Virus record (IMG/VR): IMGVR_UViG_3300044678_002266 | Coordinates: 1-37,925 of that record | Direction: 5' to 3' (one strand) | From: a virus | Length of the DNA stretch: 37,925 nucleotides | Shown: positions 31,696 to 37,088 of the stretch, piece after piece | Position numbering within the stretch: the stretch's first letter is position 1 | Layout of the letters: each line of letters begins with the position of its first letter | Position numbers and translations under genes: made by a program | Notes under the pieces: generated by a model | Told to the model about the DNA's origin: nothing | The model's input: only the letters and a program-made list of their open reading frames with translations | The model's database searches: none

Positions 31696-32142
31696 TTATC
31701 GCTTCCTAGGTGCCCAGAACGCATCCTCGGAGTTCGTGGACTTAAACCACGGACGCTTCGGGTTCTCTTGCAACTTGTCACGGTTGTCCCACACCTCGGT
31801 CACACCCTTCGCCATACACGCTGACGAGAGCCACTCGGGTACGGGTCCGTGTTGCTGACCACGAATACGGACGCTGAAACCGCCCGAGGTTTGTGCCACG
31901 GGTTGAGCCATTGGTGTAATCGTTGCGGTTGGGAACGCTTCGGTCACTGCGGTGGCGAACTGCTGTTCGTCGGTGATGGCGTTCATCCCGTGCGCTTTGA
32001 GCAGTGCTTCCGTTGTGACCTCAAACGCCACCAAGAAGTCGGCAAGGTTCTTGCTGACATCCTCCGTTTTCGGTGTCAAGTCTGCAGCAATTTTTGCTGC
32101 AACCTGCGTGATGATTGATTGGTCTTTGCTGATGGTATTCAT
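31696..32142 (-). CDS. Early DNA-metabolism protein, SSB-like candidate
   Basis: This 148-aa protein has an acidic helical N-terminal half and a C-terminal block PEWLSSACMAKGVTEVWDNR and RPWFKSTNSEDAFWAPRKR. Similar W-F/W-rich C-termini occur in phage proteins next to primase and helicase (recalled), so single-strand binding or primase assistance is possible. It is transcribed immediately upstream of the helicase gene. Its ATG is preceded by a hairpin-borne AGGAGG. Confidence 0.5.
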   Translation of the reverse strand: MNTISKDQSIITQVAAKIAADLTPKTEDVSKNLADFLVAFEVTTEALLKAHGMNAITDEQQFATAVTEAFPTATITPMAQPVAQTSGGFSVRIRGQQHGPVPEWLSSACMAKGVTEVWDNRDKLQENPKRPWFKSTNSEDAFWAPRKR

Positions 32143-32145
32143 TTC

Positions 32146-32160
32146 ACACCTCCTAGGTGT
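32146..32160 (-). promoter_or_regulatory. RBS hairpin before the 148-aa gene
   Basis: Minus-strand arms ACACC and GGUGU enclose UAGGA, with an inner U-A pair possible. Compared with the copies at 1323 and 1695, both sides of the stem have changed together (CAACC/GGUUG to ACACC/GGUGU). Confidence 0.75.
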
Positions 32161-32311
32161 TGGTTGGTATTGCTGTTGTTTGGTATTGCGGTATTACAAA
32201 TCGGCTCCCCGAGGGAGGTCACCCACGAAGCCACACAACGAATTCCGTGGGGCACGAGGAGCCTTGACATCTGATGTAAGTATAGCGGAGACAAAACGGA
32301 AACGGTGGACT
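32161..32311 (-). promoter_or_regulatory. Structured intergenic leader with possible promoter
   Basis: This 151-nt gap contains the 10-mer GCGGAGACAA (32285-32294), with TATACT next to it on the minus strand (a possible -10), and a 61-nt element (32203-32263) closed by arms GGCTCC/GGAGCC with an inner CCCACG/CGTGGG stem. It is not a tRNA (no T-arm consensus) and has no hammerhead core. A promoter plus structured leader would let the helicase-primase genes be expressed separately. Confidence 0.4.
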
Positions 32312-33133
32312 TCACTCGTCGTCGCTTGCTGTGATGAACGCACCTTTGCAGTTTGCCCAATGGTCGCACCATTTGGGCGAACATAGGTTGCCTTGGTCAT
32401 TTTTGAGCCACGGTGTGTCCACGGTAAGTCTGTGAGCCATAATTACTACGGACTCAATTTGGTCACGCAACCAGTTCCGATGTTCCGCTGTGCGGATAAC
32501 TGAAACAATCTGTGCTTTGGCAACGGTTGACCGCATCATAATTCCGAAACGGAAATCCACATTGTTTGGGTCGGGGCACAAACCCATTTCGCCAACAGCC
32601 ATCGCATAAACAGATGCTTGCACCGATTGAGCCTGTTTGTCTTTCTGGTTGTAGGCACGCTTTGCTGTTTTCCAATCCCAAATCACACCGCTGGGGGCAA
32701 CATAATCCATAGTTCCTTTCAGAAAAACATCGTACCCATCTACCGATAACCCTGTGGGGCTGGTGAACTTCATTTCGGTTTTGCCACCACGCTCAACGCT
32801 GGGGGCGATGAACTTCATAAACCCTTGTGTCATCGCCTCAATCAGACGAGGAGCATCAGCAGGATTTATGCCACTAGATTTCTTGTGCGGTTCCTCGGAC
32901 AACTTGTTCCACTCCTTGACGGATGTGGCGACCACTTCAGAAAAATCCATTTGTTCGGTATTGAGAAACTTCTCAATACCAGAATGAACTGCTGTGCCCA
33001 TAATCGTCGCATCGGATGCGCCTCGCCGTTCAGGGTGAATCAACCCAAGTCGTGCCCGTTCAGGGCACATAAGAGCATCCCCTAACCAAGATTGACGAAC
33101 GAAAATTCTTTTGTTTTGATTGTCGTATTCCAT
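32312..33133 (-). CDS. Cas4/RecB-like PD-(D/E)XK nuclease with Fe-S cysteines
   Basis: This 273-aa protein matches the Cas4/AddB-like exonuclease pattern: Cys23 (MCPERARL), the His50 motif (GTAVHSGIE), Asp143 (GTMDYV), D153-W-K155 and QAQSVQASVYAM, with three more cysteines at the end (CSPKWCDHWANC). Four Cys suggest an Fe-S cluster. It likely resects DNA ends in recombination; no CRISPR array is present. It has an RBS hairpin upstream of ATG 33133. Confidence 0.85.
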   Translation of the reverse strand: MEYDNQNKRIFVRQSWLGDALMCPERARLGLIHPERRGASDATIMGTAVHSGIEKFLNTEQMDFSEVVATSVKEWNKLSEEPHKKSSGINPADAPRLIEAMTQGFMKFIAPSVERGGKTEMKFTSPTGLSVDGYDVFLKGTMDYVAPSGVIWDWKTAKRAYNQKDKQAQSVQASVYAMAVGEMGLCPDPNNVDFRFGIMMRSTVAKAQIVSVIRTAEHRNWLRDQIESVVIMAHRLTVDTPWLKNDQGNLCSPKWCDHWANCKGAFITASDDE

Positions 33134-33137
33134 TACG

Positions 33138-33150
33138 CACCTCCTAGGTG
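33138..33150 (-). promoter_or_regulatory. RBS hairpin before the Cas4-like gene
   Basis: Minus-strand arms CACC and GGUG enclose UAGGA, with an inner U-A pair possible. AGGAGG is partly in the loop, and the ATG is at 33133. Confidence 0.7.
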
Positions 33151-33205
33151 TTTAGTTGTTAATTACATACTATCACAATTGGCGGAGACAATAGTGTCTA
33201 TGCCA

Positions 33206-33970
33206 TTAGTAAACGATTCTCTTCTTCTTACGCACGATGTTGTCTCTGCTGTCTGTTCTTATTTTGGACGCACGAGATTTGCCGTACATTACCCCAGTGG
33301 CATCATAAACCATTTGGAGAATTACATCCGTTTTATGTTCGCCAGCCAACACAAGTTGGCGTAGCAACTCGGGTGCCCTGTCCACCTTCAGCGCATTCTC
33401 GCCGTGTACCTTTATGCGTCGTTTACGAAACGGCGCACTAAGAGTATCAAAAGTTTTCCGTGACACACCCAATGAAGCCATCATTTCCTTGACCTGAGTA
33501 GGAGCAACAATTTGCAAATTCCAATCCTCAACCTCATCTACCTGCTCATAGGTCAAGGTTGCGTCACGATACTGGCTACCTTGCAGCGATTGCAGCCACA
33601 TAGTTGGCTCAACGCCAAGATGACGCAACAAGTCCGACATCCTGACATCGTACCGCTCGTACGCTTTTGCAATAAAGTCACGCAGTTCGTGACACCTGTT
33701 GTAGCCAGTGTGACGCACATCGGGAGGGAGAACCAACTGTTGGAAATCGTCGGGCATAATCCACGGAGCCTTGGAATCACACCAAGCGTCATAAACACGA
33801 CACAAATCGGTGAAATAATCCAACATCTGTTCCGTAGTCCACCCCTTATCGCCGTAGCCCTGAATCTCGCAGATACGGCGACCCATCCACATCTCCTGCA
33901 CACCATCGGTAATACCGATGGTCACACCGATAGGGAACACATCGCTCAGGTCATCGCTATCCGATAACAT
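33206..33970 (-). CDS. HTH-containing early protein, unknown
   Basis: This 254-aa protein starts MLSDSDDLSDVFPIGVTIGI and has an N-terminal half with many Trp and Asp, a middle helical part (LRDFIAKAYERYDVRMSDLL) and a C-terminal segment PTQVKEMMASLGVSRKTFDT resembling a helix-turn-helix, followed by basic residues (RKRRIKVHGE; RKKKRIVY). DNA binding is likely and a regulatory or recombination role is possible. Start 33970 was chosen, overlapping the upstream 53-aa gene by 14 nt. Confidence 0.55.
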   Translation of the reverse strand: MLSDSDDLSDVFPIGVTIGITDGVQEMWMGRRICEIQGYGDKGWTTEQMLDYFTDLCRVYDAWCDSKAPWIMPDDFQQLVLPPDVRHTGYNRCHELRDFIAKAYERYDVRMSDLLRHLGVEPTMWLQSLQGSQYRDATLTYEQVDEVEDWNLQIVAPTQVKEMMASLGVSRKTFDTLSAPFRKRRIKVHGENALKVDRAPELLRQLVLAGEHKTDVILQMVYDATGVMYGKSRASKIRTDSRDNIVRKKKRIVY

Positions 33971-34118
33971 AATACCCGCCCTTTCTGCGAATCCCCATAA
34001 TGTCGCAATCCAAATCATCCGCACAATCTAGGCATACCAGAAACGGTGCTTTGACCACGGTTGCTTCCCACTCGCCGTCGCAACCAACGGTCAGGCAATC
34101 TAGTATTTCGTTATTCAT
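33957..34118 (-). CDS. 53-aa zinc-ribbon mini-protein
   Basis: GGAGG precedes the ATG at 34118, which overlaps the upstream stop (ATGA). The product has Cys8, Cys13 and a CxxC pair (VCLDCADDLDC), ending GGYYVIG. It looks like a small Zn-binding protein. Shine-Dalgarno, coupling and Cys pattern together make it convincing although it is short. Confidence 0.7.
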   Translation of the reverse strand: MNNEILDCLTVGCDGEWEATVVKAPFLVCLDCADDLDCDIMGIRRKGGYYVIG

Positions 34119-34312
34119 TTTGTTTCCTCCATGTTTGGGAATAGAATTTCTTTCATTCGTTGCGCTGATTTCTCACGCTCTAATTTTCTTCGCTGTTTCG
34201 TGACGCTTCTCTGTTCGGGTGTGAGAAAAGCATCCTTCGGATTCCATTTTCCAGATTGCGGTTTAGGTTTTCTGGGTTTTGGAATTCCACGCATACGCTC
34301 TATACGAGGCAT
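34115..34312 (-). CDS. 65-aa basic protein, unknown
   Basis: This protein starts MPRIERMRGIPKPRKPKPQS and continues with WNPKDAFLTPEQRSVTKQRR and a helical, charged end. It is not recognised; basic charge suggests nucleic-acid or ribosome contact. GAGGAG upstream is enclosed in a weak 5-bp hairpin (34313-34332). Confidence 0.55.
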   Translation of the reverse strand: MPRIERMRGIPKPRKPKPQSGKWNPKDAFLTPEQRSVTKQRRKLEREKSAQRMKEILFPNMEETK

Positions 34313-34332
34313 AATCAGTTCTCCTCGTGATT
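34313..34332 (-). promoter_or_regulatory. Weak RBS hairpin before the 65-aa gene
   Basis: Arms AAUCA and UGAUU enclose a 10-nt loop containing GAGGAG. The loop is larger than in the other members, so inclusion in the class is uncertain. Confidence 0.3.
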
Positions 34333-34629
34333 CCAGTATTCGTTGGAACACTCAACACACATACCGAGTTCCTCGGCGTGAATGTCCGCTTGTATCGGTG
34401 TACCGCACTCATCGCACGGCACCTTGTCCTCATCCACCGCAAACCAAAGCATCACGGTTCGCAACAGATTATCGTAATCACCAGATGTGGCTTCCTTGTG
34501 GAACTCCTCCCACTCGGAATCCTCCAAGCCTGCTCGTCGCATTATGCGCTTCACACGCCCAAGGATTGAGAACGCATTACCGTCCTCACCAACCAACGGG
34601 ACATTTATGTCTTTGTGCTTCGGTATCAT
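34315..34629 (-). CDS. 104-aa protein with C-terminal zinc ribbon
   Basis: The N-terminal block VPLVGEDGNAFSILGRVKRI and EFHKEATSGDYDNLLRTVM matches a protein family recalled from many phages, here followed by a Zn-ribbon: CDECGTPIQ and MCVECSNEYW. It seems a fusion of both. Function unknown. The ATG at 34629 overlaps the upstream stop and has AGGAGG inside a hairpin. Confidence 0.65.
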   Translation of the reverse strand: MIPKHKDINVPLVGEDGNAFSILGRVKRIMRRAGLEDSEWEEFHKEATSGDYDNLLRTVMLWFAVDEDKVPCDECGTPIQADIHAEELGMCVECSNEYWNHEEN

Positions 34630-34805
34630 TTTGCAGCCTCCTGCATTTGTGTTTCTCCGCCACCGTGCCGATTGCACACTGGTCGGAATTCTAACGGAAT
34701 GTGAACCTGAACCCAAGTGGAACACTTGGGGCACACAAACCTAGTACCTGAACGGAACTTCTGGGTGGGGGGCTTACGCCCCTCACCCGTCTGCGAATCC
34801 TGCAT
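34626..34805 (-). CDS. 59-aa zinc-ribbon mini-protein
   Basis: A TAATG junction with the upstream DUF3846-like gene opens a 59-codon frame: a polar start, then TRFVCPKCSTWVQVHIPLEF followed by RPVCNRH. The CxxC and C-x-x-H pattern indicates a small Zn ribbon. The stop overlaps the next ATG. It fills exactly an otherwise empty 175-nt gap. A 10-bp hairpin (34763-34788) lies in its coding sequence. Confidence 0.75.
   Translation of the reverse strand: MQDSQTGEGRKPPTQKFRSGTRFVCPKCSTWVQVHIPLEFRPVCNRHGGGETQMQEAAK
34632..34645 (-). promoter_or_regulatory. RBS hairpin before the 104-aa gene
   Basis: Minus-strand arms UGCAG and CUGCA enclose GAGG, so the AGGAGG Shine-Dalgarno fills the loop. It lies in the last codons of the 59-aa gene, 2 nt before the ATG at 34629. 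Confidence 0.6.
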
Positions 34806-35422
34806 TACTCATCATCTCCTTCGTTTTCGTTGCCCATCATAGAGTGCATAAACGCACGCTTCAGTATGTCCTGCAACTCCTTCGGCATTGACCCGATGGT
34901 GTCGTACGCCAAGCCCTCATCCCTGCCCTTCTCGCAGTACGCTATAATCTTGTTCGCCTCGGACATAGACACCACTTCGTCCGCAACCGCTCGGGAAAGA
35001 GCCGAAGCCAGCATCTTGGAAAACATCAGCGACATACTCACCTCCTCGTGCAAACTGGTCGTAATGTAATCCGTGAAATCCGCAGGGACATCATAGTTCT
35101 CACCGTCATACTCGCCAGTCTCAGGATTCGTACCCGACACCAACAGCACATCGCCATAAATGTTCTGCTCAAACAAAACCGTAGCAACGGGATTCAGGGG
35201 CAGGTCAATAATTCTGCCTTCGTCGTGGACATAGCCAACAAGAATGAAATTCTTGTTTTTGCCTGAAGTATCCAGACAGCCACGGCGAACAGCGTCAATC
35301 GTGCCACCGACGACCTCCTGAATCTCCGTGAGTGTGTCTTTGTCTCCGCCACCGATAAGCAGTGGCTCGGGAGCCACGGCATTATCCGCTTTGATTACCA
35401 CTGCGCTTGTCATTCCAAACAT
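34805..35422 (-). CDS. DUF3846-like early protein
   Basis: This 205-aa protein contains LTEIQEVVGGTIDAVRRG and DEGRIIDLPLNPVATVLFEQ followed by IYGDVLLVSG, a layout like the DUF3846-type phage proteins (recalled), whose function is unknown. The C-terminal half is helical. ATG 35422 follows GGAGG by 5 nt; the GTG at 35428 overlaps the Shine-Dalgarno and was rejected. Hammerhead B would cut 59 nt upstream of the start. Confidence 0.65.
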   Translation of the reverse strand: MFGMTSAVVIKADNAVAPEPLLIGGGDKDTLTEIQEVVGGTIDAVRRGCLDTSGKNKNFILVGYVHDEGRIIDLPLNPVATVLFEQNIYGDVLLVSGTNPETGEYDGENYDVPADFTDYITTSLHEEVSMSLMFSKMLASALSRAVADEVVSMSEANKIIAYCEKGRDEGLAYDTIGSMPKELQDILKRAFMHSMMGNENEGDDE

Positions 35423-35440
35423 AAACACCTCCAGTGTTTA
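35422..35440 (-). promoter_or_regulatory. RBS hairpin before the DUF3846-like gene
   Basis: Minus-strand arms UAAACAC and GUGUUUA (7 bp) enclose UGGAG, so GGAGG is half in the loop and the A of the start codon is in the stem. It lies 13 nt after the 3' edge of hammerhead B. Confidence 0.8.
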
Positions 35441-35452
35441 CAAGTCGTTTCT

Positions 35453-35518
35453 GGACTCATCAGCACCACTATTTAGTGGTGGACATCGGGGTATCACCCG
35501 TACCCCGATGTTTCGTCC
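35453..35518 (-). ncRNA. Type II hammerhead ribozyme B
   Basis: Minus-strand order: GGAC (stem II 5' strand, 35518-35515), GAAA (35514-35511), stem III of 10 bp (arm CAUCGGGGUA), UC with the predicted cut between 35482 and 35481, stem I 35481-35464 (7 bp, arm CACCACU, loop AAAU), CUGAUGA (35463-35457) and GUCC. All core residues match the consensus, and stems I and III differ in sequence from copies A and C while keeping perfect pairing. It lies between the 80-aa membrane gene and the DUF3846-like gene. Confidence 0.94.
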
Positions 35519-35558
35519 TGCAATCCATCATAGCACCAGCCACGGCGCAAATGGTGGA

Positions 35559-35801
35559 CTATCGGTATCGCCTACGGCGAGAGAGTTTCCGCAACTCAGC
35601 CCGTTGATAAGCGTCCCATTCCCGTTTCACCTCATAGCAACTCACAATGAACGGAAACCAACCAATCACAACCACCGCCAATGCGAACATCGCACCAGCA
35701 TACGGCAACCCGTTTATGTTCACGAAAACCAGCGCACTAATCGCCAGCCCACTCAAAGCACAAACCGTGGACATAACACACGATGTGACAAAATACTTCA
35801 T
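35559..35801 (-). CDS. Small membrane protein, unknown
   Basis: This 80-aa protein has two hydrophobic segments (VMSTVCALSGLAISALVFV; GAMFALAVVVIGWFPFIV) and a basic C-terminus (ELRKLSRRRRYR) that would stay in the cytoplasm. Function unknown; a membrane-active early protein is possible. It starts 2 nt after the preceding stop. Hammerhead B follows 40 nt after its stop codon. Confidence 0.65.
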   Translation of the reverse strand: MKYFVTSCVMSTVCALSGLAISALVFVNINGLPYAGAMFALAVVVIGWFPFIVSCYEVKREWDAYQRAELRKLSRRRRYR

Positions 35802-35803
35802 AA

Positions 35804-36058
35804 TTATTCACCCCCTTCCGTATCCAACCAACTCTGAAGCGCATAGACGATGTCATCGTGGATGGCGGACAACTCCCACTCCTGAATGCCATAATCACCG
35901 ACGACTGCGTTCCACGCATCCAACGGACACGAATCTAATTCATCGTCACCTTTGGTGAGAATACTGTCACCAAAATGTTCACGCCCCCACCAAGCGATTA
36001 CGATTTCCTCATCAGGTGGCATCTCTTGTAAATAATTAATTGCTTGACTCACTCGCAT
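35804..36058 (-). CDS. Small acidic early protein
   Basis: This 84-aa, acidic protein starts MRVSQAINYLQEMPPDEEIV, a layout seen in small phage and bacterial proteins of unknown function, and ends IHDDIVYALQSWLDTEGGE. The start ATG at 36058 is base-paired within an 8-bp RBS hairpin; GTG 36064 was rejected. Hammerhead C would cut 58 nt upstream of this start. Confidence 0.65.
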   Translation of the reverse strand: MRVSQAINYLQEMPPDEEIVIAWWGREHFGDSILTKGDDELDSCPLDAWNAVVGDYGIQEWELSAIHDDIVYALQSWLDTEGGE

Positions 36059-36077
36059 AAACACCTCCAGTGTTTAT
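36057..36077 (-). promoter_or_regulatory. RBS hairpin before the 84-aa gene
   Basis: Minus-strand arms AUAAACAC and GUGUUUAU (8 bp) enclose UGGAG. The first two bases of the start codon are in the stem, so translation should need opening of the hairpin. Confidence 0.8.
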
Positions 36078-36087
36078 AAGCCGAACT

Positions 36088-36154
36088 GGACTCGTCAGCA
36101 CAAGCATCTACTTGTGGACACGGAGCGCACACAACCACACTCCGTGTTTCGTCC
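36088..36154 (-). ncRNA. Type II hammerhead ribozyme C
   Basis: Minus-strand order: GGAC (36154-36151), GAAA (36150-36147), stem III (7 bp, arm CACGGAG, extendable with G-U pairs), UC with the predicted cut between 36117 and 36116, stem I 36116-36099 (6-7 bp, arm CACAAG), CUGACGA (36098-36092) and GUCC. The variable core position is C instead of U, which is allowed (CUGANGA). It lies 13 nt after the 288-aa gene. Confidence 0.93.
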
Positions 36155-36167
36155 TACGCTGTCGCTC

Positions 36168-37034
36168 TCACAGCACACCCAACCCACTGAGCGTTGACAT
36201 CACCCAATCCACTGGCTGGTGTCCCTCGTACTCATCCTTGCCCGATTGCAACATTTCGCAGGCAACATCGGCACCGAGTCGCTCCGCCGACTCCAACGAT
36301 GCAGGATACCCGTAGGAGTTCTTGACACAATACTCGGCACGCTCCCAATCGGAACGCTCCAACATTGAGAATTGCACTCGGCGAAACATACTCGGATGAC
36401 ACAACGCAAACATCAGGTTGTTTATGTCCAACATCTGTTGCGAGTCGTGCAATTTCACCACCGACGAATACACCTTGCCATCTCGGGCATTTATCCCCGA
36501 GTCGTTTATGGGATACTCAACATACGCCTCAACACCCATCCCCAATTTGTGGACAGCATCAATCAGGGCACACACAACCACACCCCTTCTGATTATGCGT
36601 TTCGGGTCAACATACGCCGAACACGAGCCATTGACAACGATTCGGACAACACGCCCCATCCTTTGGGATGGTTCAGGTACGAAGTCAATCATACACTCAG
36701 GTTCACCGCTCAAGAAACGCCCAACATCCACCTGCACACCCTGATAGTCGTAGCGTGACTGGAATGCGGACTCCAACCGCTCCGCCAATTGCGACTCCAA
36801 TTCTGTGAACATACGCTCCACTTCGGGACGAATCTCCTCGTACCCTTTGTGCCCCAATGTCACCGCCTCGGATAGCGTTCTGGTGTTGCCTGCCCAATCC
36901 CCATCGCCTGAGCGGTTGGATGATTTCGGGTCGGGATTTTTGCCTGCATAATCCAATGCTTCGTGCAGTGAATCAAATTGCTCAATCCATAAGGATTTTG
37001 CGTAGCGTGAATTGGCTTTTTTCGTGACTTGCAT
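36168..37034 (-). CDS. ATPase-companion protein, unknown function
   Basis: This 288-aa protein begins MQVTKKANSRYAKSLWIEQF and has a helical N-terminal half (YEEIRPEVERMFTELESQLAE) and a C-terminal mixed domain (RRGVVVCALIDAVHKLGMGV; KVYSSVVKLHDSQQMLDINN). The VVVCALIDAVHKLG stretch recalls von Willebrand-like or CobT-type partners of MoxR/CobS ATPases, and its gene follows the ATPase gene, so a joint role is proposed by inference. Start 37034 was chosen for its RBS hairpin; the longer frame starts without one. Hammerhead C follows its stop. Confidence 0.6.
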   Translation of the reverse strand: MQVTKKANSRYAKSLWIEQFDSLHEALDYAGKNPDPKSSNRSGDGDWAGNTRTLSEAVTLGHKGYEEIRPEVERMFTELESQLAERLESAFQSRYDYQGVQVDVGRFLSGEPECMIDFVPEPSQRMGRVVRIVVNGSCSAYVDPKRIIRRGVVVCALIDAVHKLGMGVEAYVEYPINDSGINARDGKVYSSVVKLHDSQQMLDINNLMFALCHPSMFRRVQFSMLERSDWERAEYCVKNSYGYPASLESAERLGADVACEMLQSGKDEYEGHQPVDWVMSTLSGLGVL

Positions 37035-37037
37035 AAT

Positions 37038-37054
37038 CAACACCTCCAGTGTTG
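37038..37054 (-). promoter_or_regulatory. RBS hairpin before the 288-aa gene
   Basis: Minus-strand arms CAACAC and GUGUUG (6 bp) enclose UGGAG. The ATG at 37034 is 3 nt past the stem. Confidence 0.75.
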
Positions 37055-37062
37055 GTAGTTGT

Positions 37063-37088
37063 CCGTTGGGGCAGGATTGCCCCAACGG
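37063..37088 (-). repeat. 10-bp hairpin between ATPase and companion genes
   Basis: Perfect arms CCGTTGGGGC and GCCCCAACGG enclose a 6-nt loop. A second hairpin (arm GATTACC) overlaps the ATPase stop codon (37100-37119, same as 19-38). There is no U-tract, so these may stabilise the 3' end of the ATPase message rather than terminate it. Confidence 0.6.

Noticed and set aside
32203-32263. tRNA-like cloverleaf
   Set aside because: It has a 6-7 bp outer stem but no T-arm consensus, no plausible anticodon arm and only 61 nt. Kept as an unassigned structured element.
32312-33133. CRISPR-associated locus because of the Cas4-like gene
   Set aside because: There is no CRISPR array or other cas gene. 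Stand-alone Cas4/RecB-like nucleases are common in phage recombination modules.
34763-34788. Terminator between DUF3846-like and downstream genes
   Set aside because: The strong hairpin lies within the coding sequence of the 59-aa zinc-ribbon gene, has no U-tract, and pairs better on the plus strand than on the transcribed minus strand.
36001-36020. CUGAUGAGGAAAUC on the minus strand, a hammerhead-like string
   Set aside because: GAAA follows CUGAUGA with no stem II between, and no stem III or cleavage site is present. It is ordinary coding sequence (PPDEEIV).
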